This document shows, piece by piece, positions 52,064-61,719 of a stretch of DNA of 64,000 bases; position 1 is the stretch's first letter, and every line of letters starts with the position of its first letter. This stretch comes from HGM04593 sp045661205 (lineage in GTDB: Bacteria; Bacteroidota; Bacteroidia; Bacteroidales; Bacteroidaceae). Where the stretch lies: contig JAZRFE010000032.1 in NCBI GenBank assembly GCA_045661205.1, forward strand, positions 1-64,000. Reading direction: 5' to 3'. The notes beneath the pieces were generated by a model. That model did no database searches. It saw nothing but the letters and a program-made list of their open reading frames with translations, and was not told the DNA's origin. The translations under genes were made by a program, and so were the position numbers.

Positions 52064-52267
52064 CTACTCTTCGCCGTAAGAACCCTGCGATTCGGCAGCA
52101 TTTTTAGCCTCTTCGCCATCCTCATCTTCAAGGAACTCAATATAATCTGCTGAGTCCACATCAAGCAAATGAGCCAACGCCTCTGCATACAAAATTTCGG
52201 CATCTGACATCTTGTCAAACTCCTCATCAAAATCTTTGAGAATCTCGTCTACTTCATCCTTTGACAT
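52064..52267 (-). CDS. Small acidic protein
   Basis: 67-aa, strongly acidic product (about a third Asp/Glu): MSKDEVDEILKDFDEEFDKM, then an AEALAHLLDVDSADYIEFLED region that could form amphipathic helices. No family recognised. It has its own TACTTTTG box about 80 nt upstream and a hairpin after it, so it is more likely real than a random frame. Lies between the fnlA unit and the ECF sigma gene. Confidence 0.55.
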   Translation of the reverse strand: MSKDEVDEILKDFDEEFDKMSDAEILYAEALAHLLDVDSADYIEFLEDEDGEEAKNAAESQGSYGEE

Positions 52268-52347
52268 AATATTGATAGTTTTAAATGTTCATAACACTAA
52301 TATACTACATATTCACGCCGAAAGCAAGCTATTGCGTGATTTTTCCT

Positions 52348-52355
52348 CAAAAGTA
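52348..52355 (-). promoter_or_regulatory. -7 box for the small acidic protein
   Basis: Minus-strand TACTTTTG (TAnnTTTG), 81 nt before the ATG; no well-spaced -33 element. Confidence 0.45.
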
Positions 52356-52429
52356 TAGATTTTTTAACACAAATAGGCTATTTTAAGCATAAAATTGCAA
52401 AAAAGCACCACATCTTTTGCATTAATCAA

Positions 52430-52471
52430 CTTCTCCCGCCTTAACACACATTATAGTTAAAGCGGGAGAAG
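52430..52471 (-). terminator. Terminator after the sigma factor gene
   Basis: CTTCTCCCGC / GCGGGAGAAG stem (10 bp, plus TTAA/TTAA inside), 32 nt after the sigma-factor stop. Confidence 0.7.
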
Positions 52472-52502
52472 ATTCAGCCATTTTTCGGCTAAAATTCACG
52501 AG

Positions 52503-52994
52503 CTACAACATGAAACGTAAACGCAAAATTGCTCTAATCTTATTGATTCGGCTCTTCACCGTACCAACAGGAATATTCAGTTTAACAGCAATTTCCTCGT
52601 ACTTATAACCCTTGATAAACAAATCCAACGGTTCGCGCAAACACATAGGTGAAGAATCAATAACATGCAACACCTCATAAACATCAATAGAGGTTTCGCT
52701 TACGGGAATGTCGAAAACCGATTCATCGGAGACATACACACAGCGCGAATTACTCTTCTTGATATTTACATGAATGTTATGCATAATCATAGACACCCAT
52801 CCTTTGAAGTTCACATCGCGCACATACGTTTTTGAACTACATAGCACCTTAAGCGATACCTCCTGCACTAAATCGTTGGCATACTGTTCATCATTGGTTA
52901 AAAGCATGGCAAAGCGTTTCAACATAGGTAACAACTCCACCAATTTGCGCTCAATTTCACATGGCAGCAAGCATGTCTGTGTGTCAAAATCCAT
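52503..52994 (-). CDS. ECF-type RNA polymerase sigma factor
   Basis: 163-aa protein with sigma region 2 (LKRFAMLLTNDEQYANDLVQEVSLKVLCS, FKGWVSMIMHNIHVNIKK) and region 4 (LDLFIKGYKYEEIAVKLNIPVGTVKSRINKIRAILR), no extra domains. No anti-sigma factor gene adjoins. ATG 52994 (MDFDTQTC) chosen over an upstream non-ATG start. It sits between the acyltransferase and the small acidic protein inside the polysaccharide region; control of this locus is a guess from position. Confidence 0.88.
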   Translation of the reverse strand: MDFDTQTCLLPCEIERKLVELLPMLKRFAMLLTNDEQYANDLVQEVSLKVLCSSKTYVRDVNFKGWVSMIMHNIHVNIKKSNSRCVYVSDESVFDIPVSETSIDVYEVLHVIDSSPMCLREPLDLFIKGYKYEEIAVKLNIPVGTVKSRINKIRAILRLRFML

Positions 52995-53121
52995 AATATT
53001 AAATTTTGATAGGTTAATAAATGTGGTGCATCTTTGCACCGTTTACATCCCTATAACAAACAAGTGCACCATTTTGTTCACAGAAAATGAACTTTTTTTT
53101 AAAAAAAATCGTTTTTTTTAC

Positions 53122-53724
53122 TTAAAAGCCATATTTCGCATATATTTCCTCCAATTTTTCGCGTGTAAAGCGCTCTTCTTCGGGATAAAGTTTTGATTCA
53201 TGCTCAAGAATTTCGTCAATCGTCCAAATCCTTTTAATGGGTTTACATGGAACACCACCGCAGACACAATATGGAGGCATGCTCTTGCTAACCACAGCAC
53301 CTGCAGCAATGGTACTTCCACGACCAATGGTTACACCAGCAAGAAGAGTTACATTGCAGCCAATCCAACAATCCTCTTCAATTACTACGTCATGGTCATA
53401 ACCTTTAGGTTTAATATCTTCTGTTACATCAGTTATAAACATTCCCAAAATGCGGGCATGATTACCTGTGTGTACAGTCAATCCTTCAGCTAAAGCACAA
53501 TTCTTTTTAACTATAAACTTAGCATTGTATGCAGATATATAAGAATCAGCTGCTAAACAGGTATTTTCATATAGATATACATTATTCTTACGATTAATCC
53601 ATAGTGGCGGAATAAGCACAACATTTTTAGCAATGTAGCCAAATCCGCTTTTATTACACGAGAAATATCTTTTTATAAAAAAATAAATTCCACGTATTAT
53701 TCTATTATTTTTTATATAGCTCAT
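53122..53724 (-). CDS. Hexapeptide-repeat acyltransferase (WbbJ/colanic acid type)
   Basis: 200-aa left-handed beta-helix acyltransferase: NVYLYENTCLAADSYISAYNAKFIVKKNC then GYDHDVVIEEDCWIGCNVTLLAGVTIGRGSTIAAGAVVSKSMPPYCVCGGVPCKPIK, the hexapeptide repeats with the catalytic His near 80-95 (HTGNHAR). Probably O-acetylates a sugar of the polysaccharide. It ends the AT-rich gene block and is 1 nt from the next GT4 gene. Confidence 0.87.
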   Translation of the reverse strand: MSYIKNNRIIRGIYFFIKRYFSCNKSGFGYIAKNVVLIPPLWINRKNNVYLYENTCLAADSYISAYNAKFIVKKNCALAEGLTVHTGNHARILGMFITDVTEDIKPKGYDHDVVIEEDCWIGCNVTLLAGVTIGRGSTIAAGAVVSKSMPPYCVCGGVPCKPIKRIWTIDEILEHESKLYPEEERFTREKLEEIYAKYGF

Positions 53725-53725
53725 A

Positions 53726-54835
53726 TCATTTCATTGTTTTTTTCCAAATAGCAACTATTTGTGTCCAAACCGCATCTATATTATATCGTTCATTTACTCT
53801 CTGTACGACATTCTTGCGACACTCAGTTTTCAACTGTTCATCATTCAACATCGCCTCAATACCTTCCTTTAATGCCTGAGCGTTTTGTGGAGGAACAAGT
53901 ACACCATACTGCTTTCCATTCTCTTCCTCTAGCATTTCGGGTATTGCACCTACAGGTGTGGTCACAATAGCACATCCACAAGCCATGCTCTCAATTATTA
54001 CATTAGGAAAACCCTCGGTATATGTAGGGAGCACAAAGACATCGCAACTTTTCATTTCTTTTATAACTTGTTCCATTGGCAAATTTCCTGTAAAGCAAAC
54101 CCATTCGGTGACTTTTTTCTTATCGGCAATAGCCTGTAATTCATTTTTTACAACCTCTTCGTATTGCCCAACCAATGTTAGTGAAATATCGGGAATACTC
54201 GCACAAGCCTCCACCAATTCAAAAACCCCTTTTGTCTTATATAAATGCCCAACAAAAAGTATTTTACCTTGTACCTGTTCTGCGTTTTTGTTGTCCTCTA
54301 TTATTTTTGATATCTGGGGTGATAGAGGGTTAGGTAACTTATCAATATTATTGTATCCGGCGACTGCTAATGTATCGTAAGACATCTTGTCGAGTACAAC
54401 AACTTTTGTTGCTAATTTAAGTACAGTTTTCATTAATCTGTATTCCCAGTTCTTCTGTTCAAAGAGTTGAGGAATTCTTCCGAAATGAAAATGTATGACG
54501 GTTTTTATGCCTAAACGTTTAAGTTGCCAAAGTATATATATATCTTTTACCAAACTAATAGATGCACTTGATGCAAGATGAACAATATCGTATGAGGTTG
54601 CTTTAACCTTGTTTATTATTTCTTTTGATATTGCATAATAGTCTTTGACTCCACAATATCCTCTTTTTATGGAACTGGCAACTTCATCCAAATATATACT
54701 TCTATCCATCGGACAAATATCAATTTGTAATTCGGATGACAGGTTGTCCTCGTAATGTTGCGCTATATGATGTGCCCATCTTGAAATTCCACCACCATGG
54801 CTAATATCCCATGGTGTACATAACAATACTCGCAT
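53726..54835 (-). CDS. Glycosyltransferase family 4
   Basis: 369-aa GT-B enzyme. N-terminal acceptor domain begins RVLLCTPWDISHGGGISRWAHHIAQHY; C-terminal donor domain has ILFVGHLYKTKGVFELVEA, VCFTGNLPMEQV and the E-x7-E pattern in PTYTEGFPNVIIESMACGCAIVTTPVGAIPEML. Linkage and sugar unknown. One base before the acyltransferase gene. Confidence 0.9.
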   Translation of the reverse strand: MRVLLCTPWDISHGGGISRWAHHIAQHYEDNLSSELQIDICPMDRSIYLDEVASSIKRGYCGVKDYYAISKEIINKVKATSYDIVHLASSASISLVKDIYILWQLKRLGIKTVIHFHFGRIPQLFEQKNWEYRLMKTVLKLATKVVVLDKMSYDTLAVAGYNNIDKLPNPLSPQISKIIEDNKNAEQVQGKILFVGHLYKTKGVFELVEACASIPDISLTLVGQYEEVVKNELQAIADKKKVTEWVCFTGNLPMEQVIKEMKSCDVFVLPTYTEGFPNVIIESMACGCAIVTTPVGAIPEMLEEENGKQYGVLVPPQNAQALKEGIEAMLNDEQLKTECRKNVVQRVNERYNIDAVWTQIVAIWKKTMK

Positions 54836-54905
54836 AATATTTCGAATTATAAAAACACTTACTATTCTTAGAAAATAACAATTTACATATTAAGCAAAAT
54901 AGTTT

Positions 54906-55979
54906 TTAACTTTCAATTATCTCTACATACTTTTTACAGAACTTTTCCTCGTGTAATAATTTCTCGGCCACTTTTCTACTATTTATCGAAAAAACTTCGT
55001 AATCTTTGTCTGTTTGAGCCAACATAAAACACATAGCCTCGGCAATACTATCGGGAGACATCGGATTAAATAAAAAGCCATTTTCTCCTTCATGCACATA
55101 TATTGAATTATCGCAAATATCACTGCATACAACGGGAAGGCCTGATGCAATAGCCTCGCAAATCACATTCGGAGTACCTTCAAACAATGATGGCAAACAA
55201 AAATAGTCGGCTTCATTATAACATTTTTCTATATCTAACGTTTTAGGCAACAACTGAATATATTCTGACAATTCATACTCTTTTATCTTTGATAAACACT
55301 TTGAATAATAATCCTTGTGCTTATCTGAATACCCATACCACTTAACAACAAAGCGCAAACCTTTATTCTTAAGAATGTTTACAGCGTCAATAAAAAGCAA
55401 AGTATTTTTAGAAGGGAATATAGATGCAGCAACCATAATCAGCGGCACAGTCTTTCTATTACGAACAATAGGTTTATACTTCTCTAAATCCACAAAATTT
55501 GTTATTGTTGTTATTTTCTTTGCTAAGCCATTATAGTTTGTTTTCAAAAATTTCTCTTGAGAAAAAGAATTTGGAACAATCTTATCAACCCATCGATATA
55601 AGAAGAATCTTACCCTTTCGTTATTACATATTTTTTGTGTAGTATTTCTCTCCGAAACTATTACTTTAGTTTTAGGAGAAAACAATTTAACTATACTAGC
55701 TATTAAAGAGGGAGTCTCCTGATACGCAATTAACACATCAGGTTTCTCATTACGTACATATTTAATAACAGCCAAAATACGCTTAATAGGATTATTCAGC
55801 CCATTAAGCAATACATATTTAATATTATTCTCTTGCAAAAGAGGTAAATAAAATTCAATTTTATGATATGTCAAGACTGTAACATCATATTGCTCTTTAT
55901 GCAATAATTTTGCTAACCCTACCAATTGACGCTGTGCACCACCGGCACCTAAACTATCAATGAACAATAATACTTTCAT
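54906..55979 (-). CDS. Glycosyltransferase family 4
   Basis: 357-aa GT-B enzyme. Begins KVLLFIDSLGAGGAQRQLVGLAKLL (typical GT4 N terminus); the donor site shows VVKWYGYSDKHKD, IQLLPKTLDIEKC and LPSLFEGTPNVICEAIASGLPVVCSDICDN with the E-x7-E pair. Unknown specificity. AT-rich, as the neighbouring genes. Confidence 0.9.
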   Translation of the reverse strand: MKVLLFIDSLGAGGAQRQLVGLAKLLHKEQYDVTVLTYHKIEFYLPLLQENNIKYVLLNGLNNPIKRILAVIKYVRNEKPDVLIAYQETPSLIASIVKLFSPKTKVIVSERNTTQKICNNERVRFFLYRWVDKIVPNSFSQEKFLKTNYNGLAKKITTITNFVDLEKYKPIVRNRKTVPLIMVAASIFPSKNTLLFIDAVNILKNKGLRFVVKWYGYSDKHKDYYSKCLSKIKEYELSEYIQLLPKTLDIEKCYNEADYFCLPSLFEGTPNVICEAIASGLPVVCSDICDNSIYVHEGENGFLFNPMSPDSIAEAMCFMLAQTDKDYEVFSINSRKVAEKLLHEEKFCKKYVEIIES

Positions 55980-55997
55980 ATATAATACATTTTTATA

Positions 55998-57191
55998 TTA
56001 TCCATTATAAGAAACCTCTTCGTCTATTTTTTTCATTGTCAATGCATAACCTAATGCAACGGACATCGGTAAGGGTATAGCTGTTAATGACATTGAAAAA
56101 ACAGTTGTAAGAAACAATATAATTGAAACCATTGTTAAGGCGTTTCCACAATCCCGACACATTATTTTTGTTCTTTTTATAGCAGTATACAATGCAACGA
56201 AATATAATATATAAAGGACCACTCCAAATAGCCCTTGATTTATAGCTATTTCTAACCAGTCATTATGGGCATAATTACCTGCGAGATTGACAGTTGCAAC
56301 AGCACCATTACCAAAAAGTAAATATATAATATTGTCTTCATATATTATATGATTCCACAGTTTAGCATACATTTCATCTCTTCCACTGGAATCTCCAGAC
56401 ATTGTTGCTTCAACTCTAGAATTAAAGTAACTACTTTCTAAAAGTTCATTTACTACATAGTAACTAACAAAAGAAATTAAAACAATAAATGAAATAATTA
56501 ATAAATTCCGCTGACGTACAGATAGAGATGAATACGATTTATAATATAAATAAAATACACATATAATAGAGATTAATATTGCACCTCGCTTCATTCCCAT
56601 CATTATAAAAAGCAATATAATCATCAATAGAAAAGTTTGTATTGAAATATTTTTTTTCCAGAAAAAAAGCAACGGCATAATTTTCAAGAAATGATATCCA
56701 GTATTATTTGTAAAAATCTCTTTCTCCTCTCCCAAGCTTGCAAACATAGCATATGTACTATTGTAATAATGGTAATATGCAAATATACTTATAACAATGA
56801 AAACTATAGAAAGGCGTCTTATTCTTTCTTCTGTCAATATCCCTTTTCTTGCGAAATAATACATTGCATAAATCGGTAAAACAGAATAATATAATGATTT
56901 AAAATACTCTACTTTAGGAACTGGATTACCATCACTGAAACGGTATTGTGGAGAAAAAAGCATGTAAAATATTCCGTATAAAGTCATTACCAATATCATC
57001 ACACTTAAAACATTAATAAATAAAGGCAATTTATACTTATAATTAATATACAAAAAATAATATATTGATATTAATATGTATATTGCTAATGTAACTTGCG
57101 AAACAATTGACCCAGTAGGATATATTATACCTTGCAAATTATATAAACACCATAAAGCTACATAAGCAATAAGAGTTTTACTATTATTCAT
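55998..57191 (-). CDS. wzy: Wzy-like polysaccharide polymerase / O-antigen ligase family protein
   Basis: 397-aa membrane protein with about 10-11 hydrophobic segments and one larger loop (about 260-315: FNSRVEATMSGDSSGRDEMYAKLWNHI then GNGAVATVNLAGNYAHNDWLEI). The R-x-E and G-(x)-HNDWLE loop motifs are those of the Wzy_C/O-antigen ligase fold, which joins repeat units at the outer face of the inner membrane. Together with the Wzx gene it defines a Wzx/Wzy-type pathway. The 225 nt upstream (57192-57416) hold no gene. Confidence 0.85.
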   Translation of the reverse strand: MNNSKTLIAYVALWCLYNLQGIIYPTGSIVSQVTLAIYILISIYYFLYINYKYKLPLFINVLSVMILVMTLYGIFYMLFSPQYRFSDGNPVPKVEYFKSLYYSVLPIYAMYYFARKGILTEERIRRLSIVFIVISIFAYYHYYNSTYAMFASLGEEKEIFTNNTGYHFLKIMPLLFFWKKNISIQTFLLMIILLFIMMGMKRGAILISIICVFYLYYKSYSSLSVRQRNLLIISFIVLISFVSYYVVNELLESSYFNSRVEATMSGDSSGRDEMYAKLWNHIIYEDNIIYLLFGNGAVATVNLAGNYAHNDWLEIAINQGLFGVVLYILYFVALYTAIKRTKIMCRDCGNALTMVSIILFLTTVFSMSLTAIPLPMSVALGYALTMKKIDEEVSYNG

Positions 57192-57416
57192 ATTGATTAT
57201 TAAGTGTCCTACATTGATGTAGGATTTTATTTATATTTAATTTGTAGCAATTCTCAAATAGAACAGAGCAATTATGAAACATATATAGCTCTTCTAAATT
57301 GTTTTCTATTGGTAATTCTCCATCATTCTAATAAGTCGAGAATTAGTAAATTTTAGTCTTGACTTCTAAATTTTGCTTATTTGGTAATCATGTATCAATT
57401 TTAGACGTAATTTATT

Positions 57417-58349
57417 CTATTGTTTATAAACATGTTCGCAAGTATCAAACATCAACCAATCCCCAAATATCTTATCCCACTTTTCCGGTTCGAATTTACT
57501 CATTCCCGATGCAGGGAAAAATGTAAGTTCTCCAAAAAAAATTTTATTGTCTGATATATAAAAATCCACTCGTAAAAAAGGGATATTTTTTGATAATATC
57601 TTTGACAAGCGTAACATTTCAGCTAATTCCTGAGGGGGCGTTTGCGGCATCAGTGAATTTGGGTGTCCCGGTCGACGTACTTCTAATAATTCCCAATTAT
57701 CAGAATAAAAATCATCTATCATTTTTTCTTTGTATCTATCCCTGCACACCAAAATGAATTTAGGAACTCCATTAAAAGTATGAATCTTGTAATCTTCTAA
57801 ATCCTTTCCATTATCTGTCATAAATTTTTCAGCAATAATACGCTTAGGGACATCCTTATATGGCCATTCACGGAAATTTAAATAAATATCGCTATTTAAC
57901 GAATCTTGAAGTTTCTTACATGCTGCCTTACGGTCAAAATTACTTTTATCCTTACAGATAACTACACCGCCACCGCCACCGCCATGCGTTGTTTTTAGCA
58001 CAAACTGGTTAGGCAATTTATCCCATTCAATATCCTCAACTCTATCCCATACACCAAGCGTAGGGATAATATATTCTGCCCCTATTTTGTTTGCCACATA
58101 TTCCTTAACTGCGTATTTGTCTACCATTGTTGTATATTCCTGTTTACGGTTATACAACTTTAGCCATTGAAGTTTTTCGTTAAAGGTTTTTGGGCTTTTC
58201 CAATTAATCCAATAGCCCATATTAAACCTATATCGTAACGACAAATACAATTTATCTGGTAAAATAAAGCCCATATGTTTAACCAATGAATCAAAAAATT
58301 GATTACGATTAAACAACAAATACTGTATAGCACGTTTTAGAGATAACAT
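57417..58349 (-). CDS. TupA-like ATP-grasp protein
   Basis: 310-aa protein of the ATP-grasp family that occurs in polysaccharide loci. Visible: WKSPKTFNEKLQWLKLYNRK, VDKYAVKEYVANKIGAEYIIPTLGVW, the Gly-rich nucleotide loop LKTTHGGGGGGVVICKDKS, and FLRVDFYISDNKIFFGELTFFPASGM, which carries the metal-binding residues at the end. Members are thought to join amino acids or other carboxylates to sugars; not proven here. One base from the GT2 gene. Confidence 0.82.
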   Translation of the reverse strand: MLSLKRAIQYLLFNRNQFFDSLVKHMGFILPDKLYLSLRYRFNMGYWINWKSPKTFNEKLQWLKLYNRKQEYTTMVDKYAVKEYVANKIGAEYIIPTLGVWDRVEDIEWDKLPNQFVLKTTHGGGGGGVVICKDKSNFDRKAACKKLQDSLNSDIYLNFREWPYKDVPKRIIAEKFMTDNGKDLEDYKIHTFNGVPKFILVCRDRYKEKMIDDFYSDNWELLEVRRPGHPNSLMPQTPPQELAEMLRLSKILSKNIPFLRVDFYISDNKIFFGELTFFPASGMSKFEPEKWDKIFGDWLMFDTCEHVYKQ

Positions 58350-58350
58350 A

Positions 58351-59280
58351 TTATTTTCTTAATAAATATATAAATATTGCAGGGAAATAAGCAAGAACTA
58401 CAAATAATTTATTTATTGGATTATTAATAAATTTCACAATGTGCTCATTTACTCTAATAGACGAATACGATAATTGCAATATTGTTTTAAAATAATCCTT
58501 TATATTATATTTAAACAACAAATCACTTTGTTCATTTATCACATATAATGCATAGACCAAACTATTATATTTTTTTAAAAGCGAACGCTTTTGACCCTTA
58601 GGAATCGTACACAAAGAATCATGACCGATTATATAGGTGCGCGTAATATTGGGGATAAATCGTGTCTTGTATTTTCTAGCAGCACGACTCCACCTAACCC
58701 CCTCTGGGAAATTAGAGCATTGGTCTGCAAAATAAAAATTATGGGGAACAGCTGACTCACAACGCAAAACCTCTACTTTTCTACAACCAACCATTTCACA
58801 TCCTTTTTTTAATTTAAAAGTCACCTCATTGTAATCAGAATCAAAAAAAGGAACAGGCAAAGGTTCACCAACTAATTTACCATCCTCATATTGTGCCCTT
58901 GAACGCACCTCCCAAAATTTATAATAATCTGGTGATTGTTCTAGTTCTTTCCACGACTTATCAAACACCTCTAGCATATCTAAAGTTATAAGGTCATCGT
59001 CGTCACACGTCACAACATATTGTCCTTCAAATAAATCAGTTGCCACCTTCCAAGCTGTATGTTTTCCACCATTTTCTTTATTTACAAATTTTACAGGAAT
59101 TCTACTTTCCTTAATTATAGTCTCAACAATTGACGCAGTATCATCTGTTGAGCCATCGGATACTATAACCCACTCAAACATCCCTTTAAATGTTTGATTA
59201 TTAATGGTATTTGCTAAAGTTTTCAACAAATATCCTCGATTATAGGTAGCTGTAAATATTGAGAATCTATACTTATACAT
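58351..59280 (-). CDS. Glycosyltransferase family 2
   Basis: 309-aa GT-A enzyme. FSIFTATYNRGYLLKTLANTI and VSDGSTDDTASIVE (nucleotide-binding start), KENGGKHTAWKVA, and the metal-binding DXD-type VTCDDDDLI (near 96). No transmembrane anchor beyond a hydrophobic C-terminal stretch. Sugar and acceptor unknown. Confidence 0.9.
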   Translation of the reverse strand: MYKYRFSIFTATYNRGYLLKTLANTINNQTFKGMFEWVIVSDGSTDDTASIVETIIKESRIPVKFVNKENGGKHTAWKVATDLFEGQYVVTCDDDDLITLDMLEVFDKSWKELEQSPDYYKFWEVRSRAQYEDGKLVGEPLPVPFFDSDYNEVTFKLKKGCEMVGCRKVEVLRCESAVPHNFYFADQCSNFPEGVRWSRAARKYKTRFIPNITRTYIIGHDSLCTIPKGQKRSLLKKYNSLVYALYVINEQSDLLFKYNIKDYFKTILQLSYSSIRVNEHIVKFINNPINKLFVVLAYFPAIFIYLLRK

Positions 59281-59302
59281 AATAACTAATGAATATTTAC
59301 TC

Positions 59303-60577
59303 TTATATATTATTTCTTATTTTTCTTTTTACACGAGTAGCACAGATGTATAATGAGAGACCTATAAGGAATCTACAAATTAATACAGTTGCTGCTGCAC
59401 CCATATATGAATAATATTTAATTAGAGGATATGAAATTATAAGGCCAACAATAGAACAGGTTATCATTATATTTCTTAATAATTTCTCTTTATGAACTAT
59501 AATCAAATAATTTGTTCCATAAGTATTTGACATTATTAGAAAAATCATCGATACTGACAAAATTCTAATAACATTCACAGAATCTGCGAACTCAGGTGCC
59601 AACATATACTTAACAATTATCGGAGCAGATAAAAACAAAGTAAGTGCAACTAAAATGCCTGTTGTCATATTTACAATAACATATATTCCATGTTTATTGT
59701 TTTTTCTCGATAAAAACGGGAAAAAAGCACGAGATATTACAGAATGAAATTGGTGAGCTATAGATATAAATTTATTTCCTCCTTCAAATATTCCATTTGC
59801 AATATTACCATACTGTGCCCCAAGCAATAACACTGAAAAACTATTGTAAGAATTAGGAATCAAATTATTTATAAAAACATCCGAGCTACTTTTTATTGTC
59901 AAATATATTGACCTTAAATTAGGTTTTTTAATAGAATATCCCCATTTTCTCAATATCAACCACATCGAAATTAAACCACATGTAATATAACCTAATGATG
60001 TAAAAAGCGGTTGTAATATATAGTCTTCAGGATCACGAATAAAAATAAAGACCAATAAAGTAAATATCAGTTTTATCAACAAATTAAAAATAGTTGTATA
60101 TTTCATTTTTTCTATCGCTTGAAAAAACCAATCAGGAAAAAAAATATGTCCTGGTATCATCATAAATGTAATTAAAATGATAGCAGTTTCTTTACGAAAC
60201 GAAGGTACTAAATAAATTACAACCAATAATATCAAAAATGAGATAGAAGCCAATATAATTCTAGCCCACAAAACATTAGAAAAGATTTGAGATACAGTTT
60301 TTTTATCCTCTCGATTCTTTGCAACATCTCTAGTTGCAGTATAATTAAATCCCCAATCAGCAATTGTTTGTATCCAACTAATAATAGCAGCAGCAAAAGC
60401 AATTTTACCAAATCCATTTGCTCCTATAACGTTAGCTAAATACGGTAAGGTTATCAATGGGAAAATATAACCTGCTATTTGCAATAATACCAAATAGCCC
60501 ATATTCTTTACAACAGTCTTTCCGTCTGAACTGCCCTTTAGCGTACTAATATGTTTCTTTATATTAAACATTCGCAT
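59303..60577 (-). CDS. wzx: Wzx-type polysaccharide flippase (MATE/MOP superfamily)
   Basis: 424-aa membrane protein with about 12 hydrophobic helices. LVLLQIAGYIFPLITLPYLANVIGANGFGKIAFAAAI and the NYTATRDVAKNRED motif near 85 are typical of polysaccharide flippases that move undecaprenyl-linked units. AT-rich, low GC compared with the fnl genes. Followed at 22 nt by the GT2 gene. Confidence 0.93.
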   Translation of the reverse strand: MRMFNIKKHISTLKGSSDGKTVVKNMGYLVLLQIAGYIFPLITLPYLANVIGANGFGKIAFAAAIISWIQTIADWGFNYTATRDVAKNREDKKTVSQIFSNVLWARIILASISFLILLVVIYLVPSFRKETAIILITFMMIPGHIFFPDWFFQAIEKMKYTTIFNLLIKLIFTLLVFIFIRDPEDYILQPLFTSLGYITCGLISMWLILRKWGYSIKKPNLRSIYLTIKSSSDVFINNLIPNSYNSFSVLLLGAQYGNIANGIFEGGNKFISIAHQFHSVISRAFFPFLSRKNNKHGIYVIVNMTTGILVALTLFLSAPIIVKYMLAPEFADSVNVIRILSVSMIFLIMSNTYGTNYLIIVHKEKLLRNIMITCSIVGLIISYPLIKYYSYMGAAATVLICRFLIGLSLYICATRVKRKIRNNI

Positions 60578-60630
60578 AGAAAGTTGCTAAATATTCACAA
60601 ACGAGCATAACTTTCAAACATCATTAACAT

Positions 60631-61701
60631 TTATATCTGTTCTGCCAAACCATAAAACCCCTTATACCACTGTGCAAACTTACGCAATCCATCGCGTAGC
60701 GATGTCTGCGGTTTAAAACCAAAATCGGCTTCAAGAGCAGTGGTATCGGCATATGTTACGGGAACATCGCCCGGTTGCATAGGAACAAGTTCTTTGTGTG
60801 CTTCAAAATCGTAATCGGCTGGCAACACACCGGCAGCTGTAAGTTCCTCTTGCAATATCTGCACAAAATCCAAAAGGTTTTCGGGGCTGTTGTTACCTAT
60901 ATTATACACCTTGTAAGGGGGGATGGGAAGGCCGTCCTCGCCCACCTCTTTCTCGGGTGCGTGTTGCATTATACGCACAACTCCCTCAACTATATCATCA
61001 ACATAGGTAAAATCGCGTTTGCAGTTTCCGTAGTTGAATATCTGTATCTTATCTCCCTTGAGCAGTTTATTGGTAAAGCCAAAATATGCCATATCGGGAC
61101 GTCCGCATGGGCCGTATACGGTAAAGAAACGCAGACCTGTACTAGGGATATTATACAACTTGCTGTAAGCATGTGCCATCAACTCGTTGCTCTTTTTGGT
61201 TGCTGCATAAAGGCTTACAGGGTTATCTACTTTGTCGTCGGTGCTGTAAGGCACTTTCTTATTGCTACCATACACGCTCGATGATGATGCGTAAACCAAA
61301 TGCTCTACTTCGTGGTGGCGGCAAGCCTCCAATATATTATAGAATCCTATAAGATTACTCTCTATATATGCGTCAGGATTAGTGATGCTATAACGCACAC
61401 CTGCTTGCGCCGCAAGGTTCACTACAACTTGAGGCTTATATTCTATAAAGATACTTTCTATTGCCTCTTTATCTGCTATGTTACCTTTCACAAAAACAAA
61501 TCTATCGCCGTATGCCGAAAGTTCTGCAAGGCGTTCATGTTTCAGGCGCACGTCGTAGTAGTCGGTTATACTATCGATGCCTACAACTTTTACGGTTGCA
61601 AAATCATTCAACAAACGTTTTACTAGATTTGCTCCTATAAAGCCGGCTGCACCGGTAACCAACACTGTTTTACCGTTTAGTTCTATATTGTAGTTTACCA
61701 T
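60631..61701 (-). CDS. UDP-glucuronate 4-epimerase-type NAD-dependent epimerase
   Basis: 356-aa short-chain dehydrogenase. KTVLVTGAAGFIGANLVKRLL (NAD loop), VVNLAAQAGVRYSITNPDAYIESNLIGFYNILEA, YASSSSVYGSNKKVPYS, the catalytic Tyr-Lys in YAATKKSNELMAHAY and FFTVYGPCGRPDMA. Closest to the LspL/Cap1J group that converts UDP-GlcA to UDP-GalA; its ugd neighbour supplies UDP-GlcA and supports this. GalE activity is the alternative. Confidence 0.87.
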   Translation of the reverse strand: MVNYNIELNGKTVLVTGAAGFIGANLVKRLLNDFATVKVVGIDSITDYYDVRLKHERLAELSAYGDRFVFVKGNIADKEAIESIFIEYKPQVVVNLAAQAGVRYSITNPDAYIESNLIGFYNILEACRHHEVEHLVYASSSSVYGSNKKVPYSTDDKVDNPVSLYAATKKSNELMAHAYSKLYNIPSTGLRFFTVYGPCGRPDMAYFGFTNKLLKGDKIQIFNYGNCKRDFTYVDDIVEGVVRIMQHAPEKEVGEDGLPIPPYKVYNIGNNSPENLLDFVQILQEELTAAGVLPADYDFEAHKELVPMQPGDVPVTYADTTALEADFGFKPQTSLRDGLRKFAQWYKGFYGLAEQI

Positions 61702-61719
61702 ACTCTATTATAGTATTTA

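Noticed and set aside
51934..52230. 98-codon minus-strand frame overlapping the small acidic protein gene in another frame
   Set aside because: It begins inside the acidic protein gene and runs through the hairpin at 52016-52047; the acidic frame has its own start, promoter box and hairpin and is the better choice.
53022..53044. GGTGC/GCACC hairpin before the sigma factor gene as a regulatory RNA element
   Set aside because: Five base pairs only and partly repeated by chance GTGCA words nearby; no supporting promoter position.
57207..57224. TCCTACAT-TG-ATGTAGGA inverted repeat upstream of wzy as a terminator
   Set aside because: Only 8 bp with a 2-nt loop, and the T-rich side is on the plus strand where no gene ends; too weak to call.
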